A DNA stretch of 57,943 nucleotides from Bradyrhizobium lablabi (GCF_001440475.1 NZ_LLYB01000135.1:16042-73984); one strand, 5' to 3'. Shown: positions 32,423-41,953, counted from the first letter of the stretch. Numbers and translations are program-made. The notes: generated from the letters alone by a model not told the origin.

Positions 32423-32507
32423 CGTCATTGCGAGCGAAGCGAAGCAATCCATATCGCGGCAGAACGGATAGATGGATTGCTTCGTCGCTTTATTCCTCGC
32501 AATGACG
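32423..32507. repeat. Bradyrhizobium-type palindromic intergenic repeat
   Basis: Left arm CGTCATTGCGAGCGAAGCGA... and right arm ending ...CTCGCAATGACG are inverted copies, 85 bases overall, with imperfect centre (ATCCAT/ATGGAT). Same class as the widely repeated CGTCATTGCGAG elements of Bradyrhizobium. It lies between convergent genes. Confidence 0.75.
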
Positions 32508-32513
32508 AGCTAG

Positions 32514-33323
32514 TTACGCCCTCCGTGCAATCCCACCCGCAAACATCCCGCCATCGATGACGAGTTCGGTGCCGGTCACGTAGCGCGAAGCATCCGAGGC
32601 CAGATACAGCACGCCCTGCGCGATCTCTTCCGCATGACCGGCGCGGCCAAGCGGCGTTACCACCTTCGCGCGCTCTTCGGGATCGATCGGCGCGTTCTGC
32701 CCGCTGCTCGCAGCCTCCGTCGGAATCTTGCCCCAGATCGGCGTGTCGATGATGCCGGGATGCACCGAGTTGACGCGGATGCCGTCGCCGAAGGTGGCGC
32801 ATTCCATCGCGATCGCCTTGGCGAACAGCCGCACCCCGCCCTTTGTCGCGGAATAGCCGGAAAGATTGGCCGCGCCACGCAGACCCGCGAGGGATGACAT
32901 CATGATCACGGAGCCGCCGCCGGTCCTGCGCATCGGCGGCAGGCAGTGCTTCACCGAAAGAAACACGCCGTCGAGATTGATCGCGGTCTGCCGCCGCCAA
33001 TCGCTGAGCGACATCTCGGTGATCGACGGCACCGAAATGCCGATGCCGGCATTCGAAACCAGCACGTCGAGTCGGCCGTAGCGCTTCATTACGTCAGTCA
33101 CGACCTCGATCCAGCGCTCCTCGCTGGTGACGTCGTGGTGCCAGAAGGCAGCCTCGCCGCCGACCTTCTTGATCCGCGCGACCACCTCGGGGCCTTTCAA
33201 ATCGTCGACATCGGTCACGGCGATCGATGCGCCCTCGCGCGCCAGCAATTCGCAGACCGCCTCGCCAATGCCGGATGCGCCGCCCGTCACCAGTGCGACC
33301 TTGCCCTGAACCTGTCCTGCCAT
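32514..33323 (-). CDS. Short-chain dehydrogenase/reductase (glucose-1-dehydrogenase type)
   Basis: A 269-aa classical SDR: T-G-G-A-S-G-I-G (13-20), N-A-G (91-93), S143, Y157-x-x-x-K161 in S-G-Y-S-A-T-K, and V-H-P-G-I-I-D-T-P. GGGAGAAGAA precedes the ATG. Such enzymes oxidise or reduce alcohols with NAD(P). It starts about 30 bases after recJ ends on the same strand, so they may be co-transcribed. Substrate unknown. Confidence 0.93.
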   Translation of the reverse strand: MAGQVQGKVALVTGGASGIGEAVCELLAREGASIAVTDVDDLKGPEVVARIKKVGGEAAFWHHDVTSEERWIEVVTDVMKRYGRLDVLVSNAGIGISVPSITEMSLSDWRRQTAINLDGVFLSVKHCLPPMRRTGGGSVIMMSSLAGLRGAANLSGYSATKGGVRLFAKAIAMECATFGDGIRVNSVHPGIIDTPIWGKIPTEAASSGQNAPIDPEERAKVVTPLGRAGHAEEIAQGVLYLASDASRYVTGTELVIDGGMFAGGIARRA

Positions 33324-33355
33324 TTCTTCTCCCGTTTGTTGTTCTTGGTTGTTGA

Positions 33356-35197
33356 CTATCGGATCACCGCCGGCCCCGGATCGGGCACCGCGACGTCGAG
33401 CACGCGCATCTGCACGCGCTCGGCCCCCTGGAAGCGATCGACCGCGAGCGATCCCGCGACGTGCAAGAGCTGGCCGCGGTTCTGCGTCAGCGCCTGGCCG
33501 AGCTTCTGTCCGACCGCGCGGAACGCGATGCCGTTGACGATGGCGCCGTCACCCGCCTTGAAGCGCACGCGCAAGTGCGCCTGCCCCACTTCATCGGCAT
33601 AGACGAGCTGATGCGCCGGCAGCGCGATCACCGGCTCCGGATTGGCGGCGCCGAACGGCCCGGCGCGGTTCAGCGTGTTGGCGAATTCCACGGTCACGCC
33701 GCGCGCGCTGATCGCGCCATCGATGAACAGCTCGTTCTCGTGGCGCGAATTGGCGACATCCTCCGCCAGCGCGCTTTCCATGAAGGCGCGAAATTCCGCG
33801 AGCTTCTCCTTGCGCAGCGTCACGCCTGCCGCCATGGCGTGGCCTCCGCCCTTCATCAGGATCCGTTCCTTCACCGCCTGCCGCACGGCCTTGCCGAGAT
33901 CGACGCCCGAGATCGAGCGGCCCGATCCGGTGCCGATGCCTCCCGGCTCCAGCGCAATGGCAAAGGCCGGACGCGCAAATTTCTCCTTCAGCCGCGAGGC
34001 GACGAGGCCGACGATGCCGGGATGCCAGCCTTCGGCGGCGGTGACGATGACAGCCCCCTTGTCCTCGAGCCCGAGGGAAGCCAGCGCCTCGGCCTCGGCT
34101 TGCGCTTCGGCTGCCTGCTCGATGACGCGGCGCTCGCTGTTGAGCCGGTCGAGTTCGGCTGCGATCCGCGCGGCTTCCGAAACATCGCCCTCCAGCAGGA
34201 GCCTCACCCCGAGATCGGCGCGCCCGATGCGGCCGCCTGCATTGATGCGCGGCCCCAGCATGAAGCCGAGATGCCAGGCTTCGGGCGGGCCGTTCAACCG
34301 CGCCACATCCATCAGCGCGGTATGGCCGACATGGTCTCGGCGGCGCATCGCGATCAGTCCCTTGGCGACGAAGGCGCGGTTCAGCCCCATCAGCGGCGCA
34401 ACATCAGCGACGGTGCCGAGCGCGACGTGATGCAGCATGCCGAGCAGATCCGGCTCCGGCCGCTCGGCATTCCAGAAGCCACGGCCGCGCAGTTCCCGGT
34501 TCACCGCCACCAGCGTGATCAGCACGAGACCAACGGCGGCGAGATGGCCGAGGCCGGAGAGATCATCCGGCCGGTTCGGATTCACCAGCGCATCGACCTC
34601 GGGCAGTTCGTCACCGGTCTGGTGATGATCGATGACGACGACGGACATACCGAGCTTCTTCGCTTCCGCCAGCGGCTCGATGCTGGTGGTGCCGCAATCG
34701 ACCGTCACCAGCAGCGTCGCCCCTCTGCCGGCAAGCGCCCGAACCGCCTCCACATTGGGCCCGTAGCCCTCGAAGATGCGGTCGGGGATATGAATCAGCG
34801 GATCGAGCCCGCAATGGCGCAAGTGCCAGGCCAGCAGTGCTGCCGAGGTCGCGCCGTCGACGTCGTAATCGCCAAAGATCGCGACCTTCTCGCCACGCTG
34901 GGCTGCGTCGGCAATGCGCTTGGCGGCCACCTCCATCTGCGTCACGGTGTGAGGATCCGGCATCATTTTGCGGATGGTCGGATCGAGAAAATCCTCGACC
35001 TCGTCGATCCCGACATCGCGGCCCGCCAGCACGCGCGCCAGCATTTCCGGCAACTGGTAGCGCTGCGTGATCGCCAGCGCCCGCGCCGCCCCCCTGGCGT
35101 CGAGCCGGTCCCTCCATAATTTGCCGGTCGCCGAACGCGCCACGCCGAGAAAGGCTGGCGGAGCTTCAACGGGCAGTGCGGATGCGGGGAGGATCAT
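33356..35197 (-). CDS. recJ: Single-stranded-DNA-specific exonuclease RecJ
   Basis: A 613-aa 5'-3' ssDNA exonuclease used in RecF-pathway recombination and mismatch/base repair. DHH phosphoesterase motifs: G-D-Y-D-V-D-G (109-115), D-C-G-T-T-S (167-172), D-H-H (190-192). The DHHA1 part has G-G-G-H-A-M-A-A-G. The C-terminal OB fold is present. Length is close to the family norm (570-610). The first gene of a run recJ-SDR on the minus strand; the MCP-like gene is divergent at its 5' side. Confidence 0.96.
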   Translation of the reverse strand: MILPASALPVEAPPAFLGVARSATGKLWRDRLDARGAARALAITQRYQLPEMLARVLAGRDVGIDEVEDFLDPTIRKMMPDPHTVTQMEVAAKRIADAAQRGEKVAIFGDYDVDGATSAALLAWHLRHCGLDPLIHIPDRIFEGYGPNVEAVRALAGRGATLLVTVDCGTTSIEPLAEAKKLGMSVVVIDHHQTGDELPEVDALVNPNRPDDLSGLGHLAAVGLVLITLVAVNRELRGRGFWNAERPEPDLLGMLHHVALGTVADVAPLMGLNRAFVAKGLIAMRRRDHVGHTALMDVARLNGPPEAWHLGFMLGPRINAGGRIGRADLGVRLLLEGDVSEAARIAAELDRLNSERRVIEQAAEAQAEAEALASLGLEDKGAVIVTAAEGWHPGIVGLVASRLKEKFARPAFAIALEPGGIGTGSGRSISGVDLGKAVRQAVKERILMKGGGHAMAAGVTLRKEKLAEFRAFMESALAEDVANSRHENELFIDGAISARGVTVEFANTLNRAGPFGAANPEPVIALPAHQLVYADEVGQAHLRVRFKAGDGAIVNGIAFRAVGQKLGQALTQNRGQLLHVAGSLAVDRFQGAERVQMRVLDVAVPDPGPAVIR

Positions 35198-35501
35198 GAT
35201 GCCTGCGAGAAACTAGGGGCAAAGCGGGCTGTCGGCAAACGCAAACGGGGCCGTTGCGGGCTCCTTCCCCCGCCGAATCGCGGCCGGCATGTCCCGCGCC
35301 ACCCTCAGCCCGGGCCTTGCCGACAAAAGCGACTTGCACAAAGAAGATGCAATTCATCCCCGGTAAAACTACCCGCAACGCGGCAAAACTTAAACCAATC
35401 GTTAGCCATGTTCCCCGACAAAGGAAGCAGCACGTTCTCGCTTGAGTCCCGCCGATCCGCAGAAGATCGACATCCGCACAAAGACTGAGGAATTCCCGCC
35501 A
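35198..35501. other. Divergent promoter region recJ / chemoreceptor-like gene
   Basis: About 300 bases with no convincing gene; GC-rich short palindromes (GCCCGGGC near 35309) and no clear sigma-70 boxes. Confidence 0.4.
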
Positions 35502-36596
35502 ATGTCCGTCGCGCTTCGCTCCCAGACCGCAACGATCGCCAAGCAGCCCGCCAAAGCGGCCGGCGCCGAGGACGAAGCCGACGTTTCCGCGCTGATCGCG
35601 CGGCTGACCGCCGAGGTCAACCAGGTTGCCTGCGAGAAGACCAAGTCGATCCAGAAGATCACCAACCAGATGAAGATGCTGGCGCTGAACGCGCTGATCG
35701 AAAGCTCGCGCGCCGGCGCCCAGGGCGCCGGTTTTGCCGTGGTCGCGCAGGAAGTCCGCAACGTCGGCCAGCAGGTCGAGACGATTGCCCGCGAGCTCGA
35801 AAGCCAGCTCACCAACCGCACCGGCAATCTGATGAATTCGATCGCGCAGATGGCCGATCGTTCGCGCGGCGAGCGCATGGTCGACCTGTCGCTGAACGCG
35901 ATCGAGCTGATTGACCGCAACCTTTATGAGCGCACCTGCGACGTGCGCTGGTGGGCGACCGATTCCGCCGTGGTCGATTGCGCGGCATCGCCGCAAGCTG
36001 CCGCCGTCAGCCACGTCTCGGAACGGATGGCGGTGATCCTCGGCGCCTACACCGTCTATCTCGATCTCTGGCTCTGCGACCTCGACGGCAGAGTGCTGGC
36101 CAACGGCCGCGCCGATCGCTTTGGCGTCGTCGGCCAGAATGTGGCTGCGACCAAGTGGTTCCGTGCCGCGCGCGCCTTGCGCACCGGCGACGATTACGCC
36201 GTCGGCGATGTCGAATGCCAGCCCCTGCTCGGCAACGCCCAGGTCGTGACCTATTGCGCCAGCGTGCGCGAAGGCGGCAAGGCCAACGGCAAGCCGACCG
36301 GCGTGCTGGCGATCCATTTCGACTGGGAGCCCCAGGCCCGCGCCATCGTCCAGGGCGTGCGCGTCGGCGCCGCCGACAAGGCCCGCGTGCTGCTGGTCGA
36401 TTCGAATTTCCGGGTGATCGCGGCGTCCGACGGCCAGGGCCTGCTCACCGAACGCATCTCGCTCCCGTTGGAAGGGCGACGCTCCGGCTTCCATCAGGAC
36501 CGCTCCGGCGCCATGGTCGCCTTCCACGCCACGCCCGGCTACGAGACGTATAAGGGGCTCGGCTGGTTCGGCGTGATTCAGGCCTCCGCAACGTAA
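35502..36596 (+). CDS. Soluble protein with truncated chemoreceptor signalling tip and Cache-like C-terminal domain
   Basis: A 364-aa protein with no signal peptide or membrane span. Residues 52-92 resemble the signalling hairpin tip of methyl-accepting proteins (I-T-N-Q-M-K-M-L-A-L-N-A-L-I-E-S-S-R-A-G and G-A-G-F-A-V-V-A-Q-E-V-R-N-V), but only one short arm either side is present. Residues 125-345 resemble a Cache/PAS-like sensor (R-N-L-Y-E-R-T-C-D-V-R-W-W, G-V-L-A-I-H-F-D-W, S-N-F-R-V-I-A-A-S-D). The order, sensor after signalling, is reversed compared with normal receptors. The start at 35502 follows AGGA. Six Cys residues. Role unproven. Confidence 0.8.
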   Translation: MSVALRSQTATIAKQPAKAAGAEDEADVSALIARLTAEVNQVACEKTKSIQKITNQMKMLALNALIESSRAGAQGAGFAVVAQEVRNVGQQVETIARELESQLTNRTGNLMNSIAQMADRSRGERMVDLSLNAIELIDRNLYERTCDVRWWATDSAVVDCAASPQAAAVSHVSERMAVILGAYTVYLDLWLCDLDGRVLANGRADRFGVVGQNVAATKWFRAARALRTGDDYAVGDVECQPLLGNAQVVTYCASVREGGKANGKPTGVLAIHFDWEPQARAIVQGVRVGAADKARVLLVDSNFRVIAASDGQGLLTERISLPLEGRRSGFHQDRSGAMVAFHATPGYETYKGLGWFGVIQASAT

Positions 36597-36600
36597 GCTG

Positions 36601-37320
36601 CTAGCACCCCAGCCGATCGGCGATGCCGCCAAAATCCTTGGCGACGATGTCCCAGTCGCCCTTGGCCTCGAAATCGTATTTCTGGTGCGGGCCGTATTCG
36701 GTGGGACGCGCGACGAAGGCGGTCTTGAGGCCGTTCTTCTGCGCCGCTTTAAGGTCGTTGTTGTGGGCGGCGACCATCATCACCTGCTCCGGCGGCAGGC
36801 AAAGCAGCTTTGCCGCGCCGAGATAGGTTTCGGGATCGGGCTTGTAGTGCTCGAACAATTCTGCCGACATGACGAGGTCCCACGGCAGGCCGGCGAATTT
36901 GGCCATGTTGGTGAGCAGCGCGACGTTGCCGTTGGAGAGCGGCGAGATGATGTATTTCGTCTTCAGCCGCGTCAGGCCGGGCACGCTGTCGGGCCATGGA
37001 TGCAGGCGATGCCAACCCATCGTCAAATAGTGCAGATCGGCGTCGCTCAGTCCCTTGATTGAGAAATCAGCGACCAGCTTTTCCAGCGACTGCCGATGCA
37101 GCGTGTCCAGGATCTGGTAACCGCGTTCGGGATGCTTGCGCACCTCGTCCATCGAGGCGGCATAGACGGCGCGCCAGCCATCGACCAAGGCAGTCCAGTC
37201 GGCCTTGATGCCAGAGGTCTTCGACCACTCGGTAAAATCGTTGATGAGGCTGGTGCGCCAGTCGACGACCGTGCCGAACACGTCGAACACCAGCGCTTTT
37301 ACTGCCGAGACATCGGACAT
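36601..37320 (-). CDS. Haloacid dehalogenase type II family protein
   Basis: A 239-aa HAD-superfamily hydrolase close to (S)-2-haloacid dehalogenases. V-F-D-V-F-G-T-V-V-D-W holds the nucleophile D13; S-P-L-S-N-G-N-V is motif II; K-P-D-P-E-T-Y-L contains the motif III lysine; M-V-A-A-H-N-N-D-L is motif IV, with Asn where V-A-S/A-H-x-x-D is common. The start follows GGGGAGG; the frame is open upstream but enters the repeat at 37345-37449. It stops five bases beyond the MCP-like gene's 3' end. Confidence 0.92.
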   Translation of the reverse strand: MSDVSAVKALVFDVFGTVVDWRTSLINDFTEWSKTSGIKADWTALVDGWRAVYAASMDEVRKHPERGYQILDTLHRQSLEKLVADFSIKGLSDADLHYLTMGWHRLHPWPDSVPGLTRLKTKYIISPLSNGNVALLTNMAKFAGLPWDLVMSAELFEHYKPDPETYLGAAKLLCLPPEQVMMVAAHNNDLKAAQKNGLKTAFVARPTEYGPHQKYDFEAKGDWDIVAKDFGGIADRLGC

Positions 37321-37344
37321 GGTCGCCTCCCCGTTTTTTCTTTC

Positions 37345-37449
37345 CGTCATTCCGGGGCGATGCGCAGCATCGAAACCCGGAATCTCGAGATTCCCCGATG
37401 CGCAATTGCGCACCTGTGGTCTGGTCCTTCGGACCAGCCCGGAATGACG
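37345..37449. repeat. Second palindromic repeat, CGTCATTCCGGG family
   Basis: Outer arms CGTCATTCCGGG and CCCGGAATGACG; inside, the 16-base palindrome GGAATCTCGAGATTCC (37379-37394) and the hairpin CTGGTCC-ttc-GGACCAG (37421-37437). It fills the gap between the glpX stop and the HAD gene, at a place where gene order may have been broken. Confidence 0.75.
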
Positions 37450-37452
37450 CCG

Positions 37453-38451
37453 CTAGTCGAGATGAAACTTATCCAGCTGCCGGTGCTCGGCCTTGATATA
37501 CCGTACCGTACCCGTCACCGAGCGCATCACCACCGTTTCGGTCTCGATCACATCCTTGCGGAACTTGACGCCTGAGAGCAGCGAGCCCGTGGTGACGCCG
37601 GTTGCAGCAAACAGGCAGTCGCCTCGCACCATGTCCTCGATGCCGTAGATCATCTTCGGGTCGGTCACGCCCATCTTGTGTGCGCGCGCCCGCTTCTCGT
37701 CGCTGTCGAGGATCAGCCGGCACTGCATCTGGCCGCCGATGCAGCGCAGCGCCGCCGCCGCCAGCACGCCCTCGGGCGCGCCGCCGGTGCCGATATACAT
37801 GTCGACGCCGGTGTTGTCAGGGTCGGCGCAATGGATCACGCCGGCGACGTCGCCGTCGGTGATCAGCCGCACCGCGGCGCCGGTCGAGCGGACGCCGGCG
37901 ATGATGTCGGCGTGGCGCGGGCGGTCGAGCACCAGCACCGTGATCGCGGCAGGCTCGACGCCCTTGGCTTTCGCGAGCCGGCGGACGTTGTCAGCGGGCG
38001 ATGCGTCGAGCTCGACCACGCCCTTGGCGTAGCCCGGGCCGACAGCGAGCTTTTCCATGTAGACGTCGGGCGCGTGCAACAGCGTGCCGCCATCGGCCAT
38101 CGCCATGGTAGCGATCGCGCCCGGCATGTTCTTGGCGCACAGCGTGGTGCCTTCCAGCGGATCGACGGCGATATCGACCTGCGGACCGGCGTTCAGCCCG
38201 ACCTTCTCGCCGATGAACAGCATCGGCGCCTCGTCGCGCTCGCCCTCGCCGATCACGATGGTGCCTTCGATCGGCAGCTTGTTGAGTTCGCGGCGCATCG
38301 CATCGACCGCGGCCTGGTCCGCGGCCTTCTCCTGGCCGTGGCCGCGCAACCGCGCGGCGGAAACCGCAGCACGTTCCGTCACGCGCACGATTTCGAGCGT
38401 AAGGATGCGCTCAAGCAGCAATTGCGGCGGAACGGAAATATGGGTCGACAT
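37453..38451 (-). CDS. glpX: Fructose-1,6-bisphosphatase class II
   Basis: A 332-aa metal-dependent phosphatase of gluconeogenesis (and, in autotrophic relatives, Calvin-cycle SBPase activity). The class II pattern is present: A-M-R-R-E-L-N-x-L-P-I-E-G-T-I-V-I-G-E-G-E-R-D-E-A-P, D-I-A-V-D-P-L-E-G-T-T-L-C-A and L-D-R-P-R-H. GAGGAG precedes the ATG. It follows hom on the same strand by 78 bases; hom-glpX is a common alphaproteobacterial pair. Confidence 0.95.
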   Translation of the reverse strand: MSTHISVPPQLLLERILTLEIVRVTERAAVSAARLRGHGQEKAADQAAVDAMRRELNKLPIEGTIVIGEGERDEAPMLFIGEKVGLNAGPQVDIAVDPLEGTTLCAKNMPGAIATMAMADGGTLLHAPDVYMEKLAVGPGYAKGVVELDASPADNVRRLAKAKGVEPAAITVLVLDRPRHADIIAGVRSTGAAVRLITDGDVAGVIHCADPDNTGVDMYIGTGGAPEGVLAAAALRCIGGQMQCRLILDSDEKRARAHKMGVTDPKMIYGIEDMVRGDCLFAATGVTTGSLLSGVKFRKDVIETETVVMRSVTGTVRYIKAEHRQLDKFHLD

Positions 38452-38529
38452 CGGCTTACTCCTCTAAACGTGCACAGACCTTTCGGCCTGCAATCAATCG
38501 TATAACGCGCGATCGGTTCGGATGGCGCG

Positions 38530-39849
38530 TCAGTTCTTTTCGATCCGTATCACCTGCGGCCGGCCGCTGATCACCTTGTCGCGCTGCACCGCCTCCAATG
38601 CGCGGTAGACCGCGTCCTCGGAAGTGGCGTAGGTGATCAGGATAACCGGAACCGGTGACGCCTTCTTCGCAGAGCCGTTCGCGTCCACGCCTTCGGGATG
38701 ACGCTGCACGATCGATTCCAGCGAAATCTTCTGTTTGGCCAGGTGGGTGGCGATGGTGGCGGCGGTGCCGGCGAGATCGCGCGCCATCAGGCGGATGTAG
38801 TAGCCGCCCTCGTGGCGCTCCATCGGCGCCTTGGTGGTGTCGCGCAGCCGCTCCACCGGACGCCCGAACGGCTTGGCGCGGATGCCGCGCGCGACGTCGG
38901 CGATGTCGGCGACCACCGCTGACGCGGTCGCGGCCCCGCCGGCGCCGGGTCCCACCAGCGTGATCGCGGGAATGCCCTCGCCGTCGATGGTCACGGCGTT
39001 GGTGACGCCCATCACCTGTGCGATCGACGATGATTTCGGCACCATGGTCGGATGCACGCGCTGCTCGATGCCCTTGGCGGTGCGTACCGCCACACCGAGC
39101 AGTTTGACGCGGTATCCCAATTCTTCGGCTGCGCGCAGATCTTCCGGCGCGATCGAGGAGATGCCTTCGACATAGACCGCGCTCTGCGCCACCTTGGTGC
39201 CGAAGGCGAGGCTGGCCAGGATCGCAAGCTTCTGCGCGGTGTCATGGCCGTCGACGTCGAAGGACGGATTGGCTTCGGCATAACCGAGCCGCTGGGCATC
39301 CTTCAGGCATTCGGCGAACGACAATCCCTCCTGCTCCATCCGGGTCAGAATGTAATTGCAGGTGCCGTTGAGGATGCCATAGACGCGGTTGACACCGGTG
39401 CCGGCAAGCCCTTCGCGAAGGGTCTTGATGACGGGAATGGCGGCGCCCACCGCCGCCTCGTAGTTGAGCGCACCGCCGTGCTTCTCGGCGGCCTTCGCCA
39501 GCCGCACGCCATGCTTGGCGATCAGCGCCTTGTTGGCGGTCACCACCGACTTGCCGGCCTTTAGCGCCGCCTCGATCGCCGACAGCGCCGGCTCGCCGGA
39601 GCCGCCCATCAGCTCGACGAAGCAATCGACGTTGGGATCGTTGGCCAGATCAAGCGGGCTTTTGGCCCAGTCGATGCCGCGCAGGTCGAGCGAACGCTTT
39701 TTCGCCTTCGAGCGAGCGGTGACGGCAACCACGCGGACGCCGCGCCCGCTGCGCTCGGTGAGCGTCCGCGACTGTTCTTCGATGAGGCGGACGACTTCGG
39801 CGCCAACAGTGCCGAGCCCCGCAATACCCACTCTCAGGGGTGCGACCAT
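38530..39849 (-). CDS. hom: Homoserine dehydrogenase
   Basis: A 439-aa enzyme that reduces aspartate-semialdehyde to homoserine for Met, Thr and Ile synthesis. The N-terminal Rossmann fold has V-G-I-A-G-L-G-T-V-G (8-16), the catalytic domain N-Y-E-A-A-V-G-A-A-I-P and G-I-L-N-G-T-C-N-Y, and the C-terminal 80 residues form an ACT domain for threonine inhibition. It lies 27 bases downstream of the aminotransferase gene, so alaC-like, hom and glpX probably form one operon. Confidence 0.97.
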   Translation of the reverse strand: MVAPLRVGIAGLGTVGAEVVRLIEEQSRTLTERSGRGVRVVAVTARSKAKKRSLDLRGIDWAKSPLDLANDPNVDCFVELMGGSGEPALSAIEAALKAGKSVVTANKALIAKHGVRLAKAAEKHGGALNYEAAVGAAIPVIKTLREGLAGTGVNRVYGILNGTCNYILTRMEQEGLSFAECLKDAQRLGYAEANPSFDVDGHDTAQKLAILASLAFGTKVAQSAVYVEGISSIAPEDLRAAEELGYRVKLLGVAVRTAKGIEQRVHPTMVPKSSSIAQVMGVTNAVTIDGEGIPAITLVGPGAGGAATASAVVADIADVARGIRAKPFGRPVERLRDTTKAPMERHEGGYYIRLMARDLAGTAATIATHLAKQKISLESIVQRHPEGVDANGSAKKASPVPVILITYATSEDAVYRALEAVQRDKVISGRPQVIRIEKN

Positions 39850-39876
39850 GGATGAGAGAACCTGCAGTAAAAGGAA

Positions 39877-41097
39877 TTAGCGCCGGTTGGCGAGAGGAAC
39901 CACGTTGTGCAACGTTTCAATGCCGCTTTCAAGGAAACGGCGCACCCCGCGCGCGGCCTGGCGGATACGTTGCTCGTTTTCCACCATGGCAATGCGGACA
40001 TAGCCTTCGCCATGCTCGCCAAAGGCGACGCCGGGCGAAACCACCACGCCTGACTTCTCCACCATCAGGGTCGCGAACTGCATGCTGCCGACGCCCTCGA
40101 AGGCCTTGGGCAGCGGCGCCCAGGCGAACATCGAGGCCTGCGGCGGCGGGATGTCCCAGCCCGCGCGGCCGAACGATTCGACCAGCGCGTCGCGGCGCTT
40201 GCGGTAGGTATCGCGCATCTCCTTGATGCAATCTTCCGGCCCGTTCAGCGCGGCGGTCGCCGCCACCTGGATCGGCGTGAATGCGCCGTAGTCGAGATAG
40301 GATTTCACCCGCGCCAGCGCGGCAATGATCCGCTCGTTGCCGACGGCAAAGCCCATGCGCCAGCCCGCCATCGAGAACGTCTTCGACATCGAGGTGAACT
40401 CGACGGTGACGTCGATCGCGCCGGGAACCTGCAGCACCGAGGGCGGCGGATTGTTGTCGTCGAAATAGACCTCGGCATAGGCCAGATCCGACAGGATGAA
40501 GATCTCGTGCTTCTTCGCGAACGCCACCAGATCCCGGTAGAAATCGAGGTCGGCGACATAGGCGGTCGGGTTCGAGGGATAGCAGACGATCAGCGCGATC
40601 GGCTTCGGGATCGAATGGATGATCGCGCGCTCCACCGCCTCGAAGAATTGCGGCGTCGGTTCCGACGGCACCGAGCGGATCACGCCGCCCGCCATCAGGA
40701 AGCCGAAAGCGTGAATCGGATAGCTCGGATTGGGGCACAGCACGACGTCGCCGGGCGCGGTAATCGCTTGCGCCACATTGGCAAAGCCTTCCTTCGAACC
40801 CAGCGTCGCAACAATCTGGGTGTCGGGATTGAGCTTCACGCCGAACCGCCGCGCATAATACGCGGCTTGCGCCTTGCGCAGGCCGTTGATGCCGCGTGAG
40901 GCCGAGTAGCGATCGGTCCGCGGTTTGCCCAGCGTCTCCTTCAGCTTGTCGAGCACATGGGGCGGCGTCGGCAAGTCCGGATTGCCCATGCCCATGTCGA
41001 TGATATCGGCCCCGGCATTGCGCGCCGCTGCCTTGGCCTGGTTGACCTTCTCGAACACGTAAGGCGGCAGACGGCGGATGCGGTAAAAATCTTCCAT
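39877..41097 (-). CDS. Class I aminotransferase, AlaC/LL-DAP-aminotransferase-like
   Basis: A 406-aa PLP enzyme. The Schiff-base lysine lies in S-M-S-K-T-F-S-M-A-G-W-R (K239). N-P-S-Y-P-I-H and S-N-P-T-A fit class I. The N-terminal Y-R-I-R-R-L-P-P-Y-V-F and G-N-P-D start match the alphaproteobacterial enzymes often annotated LL-diaminopimelate aminotransferase but characterised as alanine/glutamate transaminases (AlaC). It is the first gene of the alaC-hom-glpX run. Specificity needs assay. Confidence 0.93.
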   Translation of the reverse strand: MEDFYRIRRLPPYVFEKVNQAKAAARNAGADIIDMGMGNPDLPTPPHVLDKLKETLGKPRTDRYSASRGINGLRKAQAAYYARRFGVKLNPDTQIVATLGSKEGFANVAQAITAPGDVVLCPNPSYPIHAFGFLMAGGVIRSVPSEPTPQFFEAVERAIIHSIPKPIALIVCYPSNPTAYVADLDFYRDLVAFAKKHEIFILSDLAYAEVYFDDNNPPPSVLQVPGAIDVTVEFTSMSKTFSMAGWRMGFAVGNERIIAALARVKSYLDYGAFTPIQVAATAALNGPEDCIKEMRDTYRKRRDALVESFGRAGWDIPPPQASMFAWAPLPKAFEGVGSMQFATLMVEKSGVVVSPGVAFGEHGEGYVRIAMVENEQRIRQAARGVRRFLESGIETLHNVVPLANRR

Positions 41098-41369
41098 GGG
41101 ACCCTTGCTCCAACAACCGGCAGGACAGAATCGATTGGAACTCTCGCAGCCACCGAAACCAGATCGGGGTTTCGTTCAGAAGTCGCGTCCAATCAATGAC
41201 TTAGAGCGAATTCCGGCGAGAGGTCCTTAAGCTCTGGACCCGCAATGCGGTTGAATTGGGTTCTTTTACCACGGGAGCCCGGCAGCGCCAGTTTTATAGT
41301 GTTTTCAAGCAAAGTCTGGCCGGGGATTACCCTTTCGCGCCGGGGAGCCCCGCCGCGACGCCGACAGCC

Positions 41370-41666
41370 TTACTTTTTGGCCGGCTTTTGCGGAGCCGTC
41401 GTCGCCGTCGCCTGACGGTCCCGGGCGGCGGTCAATTCTGCCTGGATTTTAGCCAGCTCGGCCGGCTTCATCGCTTCCTCGTTGCGGTCCGGCGGCAGGT
41501 CATGAACCGGCAGATAGCCACCGGCTTCCTTCGGACGTTCCGGCGCGTCAGCCGGCAGACCAATGCCTGGCATATCCGCGATCTGCGTCGAGCAGCTGCC
41601 GAGCGCGAGCGCCGACGCAAACAGCGCGGCCGTCGACCACAGCCTTATCGTTCGATTGACCGGCAT
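41370..41666 (-). CDS. Small lipoprotein (98 aa)
   Basis: ATG 41666 is chosen over TTG 41684 because it gives a clean lipoprotein signal, L-A-L-G-S-C with the modified Cys at residue 19 (cut before C-S-T-Q). The rest is Pro/Glu/Ala-rich and ends A-Q-K-P-A-K-K. The Ser after the Cys predicts outer-membrane sorting in this type. It is upstream of and co-directional with the aminotransferase gene, 270 bases away. Function unknown. Confidence 0.7.
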   Translation of the reverse strand: MPVNRTIRLWSTAALFASALALGSCSTQIADMPGIGLPADAPERPKEAGGYLPVHDLPPDRNEEAMKPAELAKIQAELTAARDRQATATTAPQKPAKK

Positions 41667-41953
41667 CCGTCCGGAAATCCCCAACTACCTGCGCACCCCC
41701 GCATCGCGACGGTATCTATGCGCTGGTACGAGCCTTGCAACGCCAAACCGTCCCACTGGCGTTGATTTCGCTAGAACCGTTCAAACCATTGTCGCCCGAA
41801 ACGATTAAAGCCCCAAGAGCAAATTCAACAGGTACGGCTGCAATGTGTCGCAACACGAAAACTTTATCGCAGCGCAACAACAGGGTTAACTCAAATCCGC
41901 TGACGCAAATCGGCGCGGTGACGAATGTGAAATGAAGCTATAGTGTGCCCGAT

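Noticed and set aside
33461..35119. A 552-codon open frame on the plus strand
   Set aside because: Shadow of recJ.
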